Shown here: piece by piece, positions 57,673 to 64,000 of the stretch
Position numbering within the stretch: position 1 is the first letter of the stretch
How the letters are laid out: each line of letters begins with the position of its first letter
Assembly: GCF_007859305.1 (NCBI RefSeq)
Contig: NZ_VOHE01000002.1
Location: 558,001-622,000, forward strand
Direction: 5' to 3'
Source: Luteimonas wenzhouensis
GTDB taxonomy: Bacteria; Pseudomonadota; Gammaproteobacteria; Xanthomonadales; Xanthomonadaceae
DNA length: 64,000 nucleotides
Position numbers and translations under genes: made by a program
The notes under the pieces: model-generated
Databases searched by the model: none
The model's input: only the letters and a program-made list of their open reading frames with translations
Told to the model about the DNA's origin: nothing

Positions 57673-57799
57673 ACGCGCCCCCCGTGCCCCGGCCGTCCAC
57701 CGGGACCGCCCGCCCCACCGCCGCGTTGCCCCCGCCACCGCGGACCGGCACGCGCCCCCTCCCCCTGCCTGCCGCCGGCGCTGGCCGGCCCGGAACGCC

Positions 57800-58873
57800 A
57801 TGACCCCGCCCCTCGCCAACGACCGCTTCCTGCGCGCCCTGCGCCGCGAACCCGTGGACCGCACCCCCGTCTGGCTGATGCGCCAGGCCGGCCGCTACCT
57901 GCCCGAGTACCGCCAGGTGCGACGCAAGGCCGGCAGCTTCCTGGCCATGGCCAAGCACCCGGAGATCGCCTGCGAGGTGACGCTGCAGCCGCTGCGCAGG
58001 TTCCCGCTGGACGCGGCGATCCTGTTCTCCGACATCCTCACCATCCCCGACGCGATGGGCCTGGGCCTGTACTTCGTCGAGGGCGAAGGCCCGAAGTTCG
58101 AACGCCCGGTGCGCAGCGCCGCCGACATCGCCCGGCTCGGCGTGCCCGACATGGAAGGCGAGTTGCGCTACGTGACCGACGCGGTGCGGGTGATCCGCCG
58201 CGAACTGCATGGCGCGGTGCCGCTGATCGGCTTCTCCGGCAGCCCCTGGACGCTGGCCTGCTACATGGTCGAGGGCGGCGGCAGCAGGGACTTCGCCCGG
58301 ATCAAGGCGATGGCGCTCAACGACCCGCAGGCGCTGCACGCGCTGCTGTCGGTGAACACCGACGCGGTCATCGCCTACCTGGCGGCCCAGCGCGCGGCCG
58401 GCGCGCAGGCGCTGCAGGTGTTCGACACCTGGGGCGGCGTGCTGTCGCCAGCGATGTACCGCGAATTCTCCCTGCCCTACCTGCAGCGCATCGCGCGCGA
58501 ACTCGAGCGCGGCGAGGGCGCGGAGCGCACGCCGCTGATCATCTTCGGCCGCGGCAACGGCGCCTACCTGGAGGACCTGGCCGGCAGCGGCGCCGAAGGC
58601 GTCGGCGTGGACTGGCTGGTGGAGCTGGGCGAGGCCGCGCGCCGCACCGGCCGGCGCGTCGCGGTCCAGGGCAATCTCGACCCGGCCACCCTCTACGGCT
58701 CGCCCGAGGCGGTGCGGCGCGAAGTCCGCCGCGCGCTCGACAGCTGGCGCGACGGCAACGGCGGCTCGCGCGAGGGCCACGTGTTCAACCTCGGCCACGG
58801 CATGTCGCCGGACATGAATCCGGAACACGTCGCGGTGCTGGTCGACGAAGTCCACGCCTACAGCGCGCGCTGA
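57800..58873 (+). CDS. hemE: Uroporphyrinogen decarboxylase
   Basis: A 357-residue enzyme that decarboxylates uroporphyrinogen III to coproporphyrinogen III in heme synthesis. Signatures: [16 protein letters not shown] (about 24-39), [31 protein letters not shown] and the C-terminal [16 protein letters not shown]. Full length. No close partner gene; a stem-loop lies 23 bases after the stop. Confidence 0.96.
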   Translation: MTPPLANDRFLRALRREPVDRTPVWLMRQAGRYLPEYRQVRRKAGSFLAMAKHPEIACEVTLQPLRRFPLDAAILFSDILTIPDAMGLGLYFVEGEGPKFERPVRSAADIARLGVPDMEGELRYVTDAVRVIRRELHGAVPLIGFSGSPWTLACYMVEGGGSRDFARIKAMALNDPQALHALLSVNTDAVIAYLAAQRAAGAQALQVFDTWGGVLSPAMYREFSLPYLQRIARELERGEGAERTPLIIFGRGNGAYLEDLAGSGAEGVGVDWLVELGEAARRTGRRVAVQGNLDPATLYGSPEAVRREVRRALDSWRDGNGGSREGHVFNLGHGMSPDMNPEHVAVLVDEVHAYSAR

Positions 58874-58896
58874 GGCGCGGCGCCGACACCCGGGGT

Positions 58897-58920
58897 CCGG
58901 CACCTTCAGTGGGGTGCCGG
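58897..58920. terminator. Stem-loop between convergent hemE and a small ORF
   Basis: CCGGCACC and GGTGCCGG pair exactly around an 8-base loop, 24 bases after the hemE stop, and the stem overlaps the 3' end of the small minus-strand ORF. There is no T-tract, so a terminator role is only likely by position. It could serve both strands. Confidence 0.4.
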
Positions 58921-59190
58921 TCCGTCCTTGGCCGAACCATCCCACTCGGCGCCGGCACCACGTAGCGCGGCCTTCAACGCGGCCGTCGTCGTTTCCGGCG
59001 GCCATCCTTCGATTCCCGACACGACTGCGCATTCGCGCATGTGGAAGCGCGGCGTCGCGCAGTGCTCGAAGAACGGGAAACCGTCGCGGCGGTCTGCGAC
59101 GCGGATCGGGAGATCACCGTTCGCCAGGGCCCAGCGCCCCAGCTTTCGCAAGTCCGCGATGAGATCCTTGGGGGACCGGCAGCGTCCCAT
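58906..59190 (-). CDS. Hypothetical 94-residue protein
   Basis: A small protein starting MGRCRSPKDLIADLRKLGRWALANGDLPIRV, with a mix of hydrophobic and charged residues that looks like a folded domain: FFEHCATPRFHMRECAVVSG and ETTTAALKAALRGAGAEWDG. No family is recognised and no close partner is seen. The codon pattern is G/C-rich in the third position, as in neighbouring genes. Convergent with hemE. Possibly real; chance ORFs are common here. The 259 bases to the ligase gene (59191-59449) show nothing else. Confidence 0.45.
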   Translation of the reverse strand: MGRCRSPKDLIADLRKLGRWALANGDLPIRVADRRDGFPFFEHCATPRFHMRECAVVSGIEGWPPETTTAALKAALRGAGAEWDGSAKDGPAPH

Positions 59191-59449
59191 GGACTGCGAT
59201 CCAGCGACCAGGGTCAGGGTCCGGCCGGATGTGTTCGATCGCGCCAGACTGCCGCGGCATCCCGGATCCGGGCGCGGCTGCGCATCCTCCGATCACTCAT
59301 CTCCTTGTCATGCAGCTCCCTGCAACAGCGAACTTGCCGGAGAGGCGGCGCCGTTTCCGACACGTACGCGATGAGCCGCAAGACTGATGCCCGCGTGACG
59401 CCACGCCTTTCCAGGGCCGGCCAGCGACGAACCCAGCCACCGATCGCAC

Positions 59450-60304
59450 CTACGGATCGGGCGGCGCAGGCTCGTGCCGCACGCGCAGGAAGCGAGCGAA
59501 CCGCGGCAGTCCATTGACGGTGTGGCCGCTGTAGCGATAGGTCACCAGGCTGCCGACCGGCGGCGGTGCGGCGCGCTGGGCATCGGTCAGGCCGCTGCCC
59601 AGGCGGAAGCGCACGCCGTCCCCGCGCTCGACCAGCAGCGCGCCGGTCATGCCCGCGTACTTGCCGCGGCCCGGCAGGTGCGCGACCACGCGCGCCTCGG
59701 CATCGGCATGCGGTTTGAGCTTGCGCAGGCCGTCGCTGCGCCCGGCGCGGTAGCGCGCGTCGTGATGGTGCAGCATCAGTCCTTCGCCGCCAGCGGCGAC
59801 CACGGCCTGCAGCCGCGCCTGCAGTACCGCCGCATCGGGGACGCGGAACTGCGGCACCGGCTGCAGCCAGGCGATGGCGGCACCGTCGAGCAGTCTGCGC
59901 AGCTCCGACAGCCGTTCGCCGAAGCCGCCGGCGTGCCCGGGCAGGTCGAAGACCATGAAGCGCACCTGCCGCCAGGCGCCGTCGTCCCGATGCCCGGCGC
60001 GCACGAGGCCGCTGACCTGGTCGAAGCGGCCGCGGCCGATCCACAGCTCGCCGTCCATCGCCACCGTCGGCCAGCCGGCGACGAACCAGTCCGGCGCCTC
60101 GATGCGGCGGCCGCCGCGGGTCCACAGCGCGCGCCCGTCCCAGCGCCCGCGCACGCCGTCGAGCTTCTCGCTGACCCAGTAGTCGGCCGCCTCCACGCTG
60201 CTGTCGTAGTCGGTGGCCAGCATGAGCGGAGGCGGTTGCGCGGCGCCGGACCCGGCGGGCGCGAGCAGCAGGATGGACAGCAGCAGCAAGAGGCAGGCAC
60301 GCAT
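59450..60304 (-). CDS. ATP-dependent DNA ligase, LigE-type (exported)
   Basis: A 284-residue minimal ATP-dependent ligase. A signal peptide (MRACLLLLLSILLLAPAGSGAA, cleavage near 22) precedes the nucleotidyltransferase motif I SEKLDGVRGRW with the nucleophile Lys (about 46-48). Further motifs are VAMDGELWIGR (III), EGLMLHHH (IV) and GLRKLKPHADAEARVV (V). The small OB-fold ends at VNGLPRFARFLRV. LigE-type enzymes are periplasmic and linked to DNA uptake. ATG 60334 is an alternative start. Confidence 0.85.
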   Translation of the reverse strand: MRACLLLLLSILLLAPAGSGAAQPPPLMLATDYDSSVEAADYWVSEKLDGVRGRWDGRALWTRGGRRIEAPDWFVAGWPTVAMDGELWIGRGRFDQVSGLVRAGHRDDGAWRQVRFMVFDLPGHAGGFGERLSELRRLLDGAAIAWLQPVPQFRVPDAAVLQARLQAVVAAGGEGLMLHHHDARYRAGRSDGLRKLKPHADAEARVVAHLPGRGKYAGMTGALLVERGDGVRFRLGSGLTDAQRAAPPPVGSLVTYRYSGHTVNGLPRFARFLRVRHEPAPPDP

Positions 60305-60425
60305 GGCGCGGTCCCACTGGGGCGATGCCCTCATCGTCCCGCCCGCACGGCCTCGCGCGTATCGGCCCCACTCCGACGCTCGGGTCGGATCATGGCGCGT
60401 GCGCGCGTCGGTCCCGACCCTGCGA

Positions 60426-63400
60426 CTAGGCCGACGGCCTGGCCGGAAGCACGGCCGCCAACGCCTGCGCCAGCATCGCCCCGGTGACCGGCTTGCGCAG
60501 GAATGCGTCGAAACCCGCCTTGGCCGCAGCGGCCTCGGCGTCGGCGTCGGTGCGGGCGGTGACGGCGACCAGGGGCCCGGCGAAGCCGTTCTGGCGCAGC
60601 AGCGGCGCCAGGGCCAGGCCGTCGATGCCGGGCAGGTCGAGGTCGAGCAGGGCCGCGTCGAACGGCTGGCCGGCGATCTCCGACAAGGCGGCCAGGCCAT
60701 GCGCGACGCGGCGGACACGATGGCCCTGGCCTTCGAGCAGGCCGGCGATCACGTCGGCGACGGCATCCTCGTCCTCGACCAGCAGCAGGCGCAGGCCGTG
60801 CGGTGCCCGCCCCTCGGGTGGAGCGTCCGGAGCGCCGGGTGGGGCGGCGGCGGAACGCAGCGGGAGCAGCACGCGGAACGTCGTGCCCTCGCCCGGCGCG
60901 CTCTCGAGTTCGATCCGCCCGCCCATCGCCGCGGCCAGCTCCTGCGAGATCGCCAGTCCCAGCCCGCTGCCGCCATAGCGGGCGCTGGTGCGCGCGCCCT
61001 CGGCCTGCTCGAAGCGGCGGAACAGGCGCTGCTTCTGCTCCTCGTTGAGGCCGGGGCCGGTATCGCGCACGGTCAGGCACACGCCGCCGGGATACGGTGC
61101 AGCCTGCAGCGCGACGCTGCCGCGCTCGGTGAACTTGGCCGCGTTGCCGAGCAGGTTGAGCAGGATCTGCCGCACCCGTCCGGCGTCGCCGAGGACCCAG
61201 CGCGGCAGCGCCGGGTCGATGCTGCAATCGAACCCGAGCCCCCGCCGTTCGAGCAGCGGCGCGTGGAACGCCGCGGTCTCGCGCACCAGCGCGTGCAGGT
61301 CGAGCGGCTCGTCCACCAGCTCCAGCCGGCCGGCCTCGATCTTCGCCAGGTCGAGCGCGTCATTGACCAGGCGCAGCAGGTGCTCGCCGGCGCGGCGGAT
61401 CGACTCGACGTGGCCGCGCTGGCGGGCGTCCAGCTGGGTGCTCGCCAGCAGCTCGCTCATGCCCAGCACCGCGGTCATCGGCGTGCGCACCTCGTGTCCC
61501 AACGTCGCCAGGAACCGGGTCTTGGCGACCGAGGCCTGGAGTGCGAGTTCGTGCCGCTGTTCGGCCAGCTGCCATTCGTGGCGCCGCTTGAGCCGCGCGC
61601 GGTACTGCAGCCCGAGCAGACCGAGCAGCGCCAGCGCGGCCAGCGTCCAGGCCGCCATCGCCGCCGGCGTGCGCCACCAGGGCTGCTGTACCTCCAGCGC
61701 CAGGCGCCGCGCCGGCATCCAGTCGTCGTCGGCGGTGCGCGCCTGCACCTCCAGCCGGTAGCGGCCGTGGTCCAGGCGCGGGAACTGGCGCTCGCCCACC
61801 GCGCCGACCTCGACCCAGGCCGGGTCGTAGCCCTCGAGCCGGAAGCGGTAGCGATGGGCGTGGGCGTCGGTGAACGAGAGCAGGCGCGCGGACACGCGCA
61901 GGTCGCGGTCGTCGTGGCGCAGCCGGATCGGGGCATCGGGCGCGAAGTCGACCGTGCGGTCGCCGCGGCGCACGCTCACCGACTCGATCGCCAGGTTCGG
62001 CGAGCGTGCACCCTCCTGCACCTGGCGCGGATGGAACAGCAGCAGGCCGTCGGCGGTCCCGACCGCGATGTAGCCGCGGGCCGAGGGCTCGAACTGGTAT
62101 TCGCTGAACTGCTGGCTGGGCAGGCCGTCGAGCACGCTGTACAGGCGCAGGCGGTCGTGGCCGGGGTCGTAGCGCACCAGGCCGCGCGGCGTGCTCATCC
62201 ACACCACGCCCTGGCCGTCGGCGACCAGGCCGCCGGGCGCCACCGCCGGCAACCCCTGGCGCGCGTCGACGGTGCGCTCGGCCACCAGTTCGGCGCCGTC
62301 CCAGCGGTAGGCCACCAGCATGCCGTTGCCGCCCACCCACACCCGGTCGCCGGCGCCGAAGCCGAACGCGAACACCTGCCAGTCCGGGCCGCCGGGCACC
62401 GGCTCGAACCGGCGCGCGCCGGCGTTCCACATCAGCAGGCCGACGCGGGTCGCCAGCCACAGCGCGCCGTCGGGGCCGCGCGACATCTGGCGCAGGGCGT
62501 TGTTGGCGGGGAAGCCCTCCGGGCCGCCGGCCTCGATCACCTGGCGGACGCGGCCGTCGGCGTCGCGCCGCTGCAGCATGTCGTTCGCGCCCAGCCACAC
62601 GCCGCCATCGGGTTCGCCCACGATGTAGCCCACGATGCCGCCGGGCGCGGCGTCGACCGCGTCGCTGCGATGCCAGCGCGACACCCGGCCGCTGCCCGGC
62701 TCCCAGCGCGTCACCGTGCCGTGGCAGCCGATCCACACGCTGCGGTCGACCATTTCGCGCGCCACGTACGGCAGCCGGTCGCCACAGACGCGCTCGAGCC
62801 GGTGCTCAAGCCGCGCCGAATGCGGATCGAGCCAGTCGAGCACGCCGCCGGTCCCCACCAGCCACAGCCCACCGTCACGCGCGGCGGTGACGCTGTAGAC
62901 GAAGGCGTTCGCCGCCGAGGCCGGGTCGTCCAGCACCCGCCGCAGCACGGTGAAGTTGCGCCAGTTGGCCGGCAGGTGCCACAGCCCCATCTCGGAGCTG
63001 GCGAACCACAGGCCACCCTCGCGGTCCTCCAGCGCCGCCGACCACGACGGACGCACCAGGCCGCGGCTGGTGTTGCTGTAGAGCGGGACGTCGTGCACCA
63101 CACCGTCGCGTTCGACCGACAGCCCGCTGCGCGTGTCCAGCCAGTGCGCGCCCTGGCGGTCCTGCACCAGCATGCCCAGCGGCGGATGGCCCAGCACCGG
63201 GTCGCGCCAGGGCGCCTGCTCCATGCGCCCGCTGGCGGCGCGGTGCACGAAGGCGCCGGCGGCGGTGGCGATCCACATGTCGCCGTCGCGGTCGGGCACC
63301 AGCGCGTTCACCGCCGGGGGCGGGTGCATGTCGTGCATCAGGCGCTCGAAGTCGCGGCCGGTCCAGCGCGCCACGCCGTGGTAGGTGCCGACCCACAGCC

Positions 63401-63995
63401 GCCCCGCGGCGTCGGTCCGCAGCCAGGTCACCGAGGCCGAGGGCAGGCTGCGCGGGTCGCCCGGCTCGGGCATGAAGCGGGTGATGCGCCCGTCGCGGCC
63501 GAGCCGGTGCAGGCCACCGTCGGCGGTGCCGAACCAGATCGCGCCATCGGACGTCTGCGCCAGCGACCAGACGTCGTTGCTGCCGATGCGCGGATCGCCA
63601 TCGCGGCCGTAATGGGTGAAGGCCCGGCGCTGCACGTCGAGCATCGACAACCCGCCGTTCTGGGTGCCCACCCACACCCGGTCCTCGCGGTCGACCAGCA
63701 CCGTCCACACGTGGTTGTCGCGCAGGCCGTCGCCCACGCGCCAGACGCGGTAGCCCACGCCGTCGTAGCGCGCCAGCCCGTCGCGGGTGGCGATCCAGAG
63801 ATAGCCCTGGCGGTCCTCGGCCAGCGCATTGATGCGGTTGGACGGCAGCCCGTCGTAGACGCTGATCTGGCGCGGCATCGGCAGCGGCGGCCCGCCCGCC
63901 GCCATGGCGGTCTCCACGCCGGCCGCCGGCGGCGCGCACAGCGCCAGCGCGGCCAGCAGCCCGCCCGCGCATGCTGTCGTGACCAATCCCCGCAC
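60426..63995 (-). CDS. Propeller-type hybrid sensor histidine kinase with receiver domain
   Basis: A 1189-residue membrane receptor running almost to the window edge. A signal peptide precedes about 14 two-component-regulator propeller repeats (each with GxLWIATRDGL or WVGTxxGL-like strands). A Y_Y_Y domain (about 690-760, HRYRFRLEGYDPAWVEVG), a TM helix AAWTLAALALLGLLGLQY (about 780), HisKA with FLATLGHEVRTPM (His near 835), the HATPase box and a receiver with LLDLDLPGIDG (phospho-Asp near 1118) follow. No HTH output domain follows, unlike Bacteroides HTCS proteins. The start GTG at 63995 is the last possible codon in view and may lie further upstream. It is probably carbohydrate- or periplasmic-ligand-responsive, with an unseen output partner. 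Confidence 0.87.
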   Translation of the reverse strand: MRGLVTTACAGGLLAALALCAPPAAGVETAMAAGGPPLPMPRQISVYDGLPSNRINALAEDRQGYLWIATRDGLARYDGVGYRVWRVGDGLRDNHVWTVLVDREDRVWVGTQNGGLSMLDVQRRAFTHYGRDGDPRIGSNDVWSLAQTSDGAIWFGTADGGLHRLGRDGRITRFMPEPGDPRSLPSASVTWLRTDAAGRLWVGTYHGVARWTGRDFERLMHDMHPPPAVNALVPDRDGDMWIATAAGAFVHRAASGRMEQAPWRDPVLGHPPLGMLVQDRQGAHWLDTRSGLSVERDGVVHDVPLYSNTSRGLVRPSWSAALEDREGGLWFASSEMGLWHLPANWRNFTVLRRVLDDPASAANAFVYSVTAARDGGLWLVGTGGVLDWLDPHSARLEHRLERVCGDRLPYVAREMVDRSVWIGCHGTVTRWEPGSGRVSRWHRSDAVDAAPGGIVGYIVGEPDGGVWLGANDMLQRRDADGRVRQVIEAGGPEGFPANNALRQMSRGPDGALWLATRVGLLMWNAGARRFEPVPGGPDWQVFAFGFGAGDRVWVGGNGMLVAYRWDGAELVAERTVDARQGLPAVAPGGLVADGQGVVWMSTPRGLVRYDPGHDRLRLYSVLDGLPSQQFSEYQFEPSARGYIAVGTADGLLLFHPRQVQEGARSPNLAIESVSVRRGDRTVDFAPDAPIRLRHDDRDLRVSARLLSFTDAHAHRYRFRLEGYDPAWVEVGAVGERQFPRLDHGRYRLEVQARTADDDWMPARRLALEVQQPWWRTPAAMAAWTLAALALLGLLGLQYRARLKRRHEWQLAEQRHELALQASVAKTRFLATLGHEVRTPMTAVLGMSELLASTQLDARQRGHVESIRRAGEHLLRLVNDALDLAKIEAGRLELVDEPLDLHALVRETAAFHAPLLERRGLGFDCSIDPALPRWVLGDAGRVRQILLNLLGNAAKFTERGSVALQAAPYPGGVCLTVRDTGPGLNEEQKQRLFRRFEQAEGARTSARYGGSGLGLAISQELAAAMGGRIELESAPGEGTTFRVLLPLRSAAAPPGAPDAPPEGRAPHGLRLLLVEDEDAVADVIAGLLEGQGHRVRRVAHGLAALSEIAGQPFDAALLDLDLPGIDGLALAPLLRQNGFAGPLVAVTARTDADAEAAAAKAGFDAFLRKPVTGAMLAQALAAVLPARPSA

Positions 63996-64000
63996 CCGGC

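Noticed and set aside
59191-59449. Short frames between the 94-residue ORF and the ligase gene
   Set aside because: No start with a ribosome site, no recognisable domain, and frames overlap in several directions.

Overview
The window is 64 kb of very GC-rich bacterial chromosome with strong G/C bias at third codon positions. Gene content and gene order fit a gammaproteobacterium of the Xanthomonadaceae (Lysobacter/Luteimonas/Xanthomonas type). The pointers are the kdkA Kdo kinase, the lptG-lptF / pepA-holC-valS block, pilU-pilT beside proC, an etfBA pair flanking a surface-polysaccharide island, and DUF4124, DUF6165 and H-NS-type small proteins common in that family. The species cannot be fixed from the sequence alone. 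I see no phage, insertion sequence, CRISPR array or rRNA; the only RNA gene is one tRNA-Ser(CGA).

Layout. 1-4.7 kb: moaA (cut by the window edge), an MBL-fold hydrolase and kdkA form a coupled minus-strand operon, divergent from a family 9 (heptosyl-type) glycosyltransferase and a membrane fatty acid hydroxylase. 4.7-9.3 kb: DUF6165 gene, tRNA-Ser, a 38-residue membrane ORF, a secreted GH9 glycanase behind a LacI-type operator, xerD and an RDD protein. 9.4-16.8 kb: lptG and lptF, divergent from pepA, holC and valS. 16.8-21.5 kb: rimI, a holD-like gene and pssA, then two DUF4124 proteins, proS and an H-NS-like protein. 21.5-26.4 kb: a ThrE-type exporter and an Mla-type lipid transporter (STAS-MlaE, MlaF, MlaD, auxiliary lipoprotein). 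26.6-28.9 kb: a secreted zinc metalloprotease lipoprotein with VCBS/FG-GAP repeats.

29.2-42.8 kb is the most accessory part. It holds a methyltransferase, the scoAB CoA transferase, a WbsX-RgpF two-domain glycan protein and etfBA. Directly coupled to etfA comes a run of glycan genes: GT4, FkbM methyltransferase, second methyltransferase, UPF0104-like membrane protein, polyprenyl-phosphate-type GT2 and a YfhO-like GT-C. The last three resemble a three-component transmembrane glycosylation machine. Xanthomonas LPS clusters are also known to sit next to etfA.

42.8-64 kb: pilU, pilT, proC, a DUF4426 lipoprotein, a cobalamin-binding-type protein, an AAC(6')-like acetyltransferase, pdxH and a D-glycerate-kinase-like P-loop kinase. 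Then come four small minus-strand genes, mostly lipoproteins, divergent from a large receptor protein (OmpR-type winged helix, Ser/Thr kinase, TM segment, TPR-like repeats). The divergent gap carries an 11-bp-period direct repeat of the kind bound by OmpR/PhoB winged helices. The window ends with dodecin, aroK-aroB, a WGR protein, hemE, a small unknown ORF, a LigE-type periplasmic DNA ligase and a propeller-type hybrid sensor kinase at the right edge.
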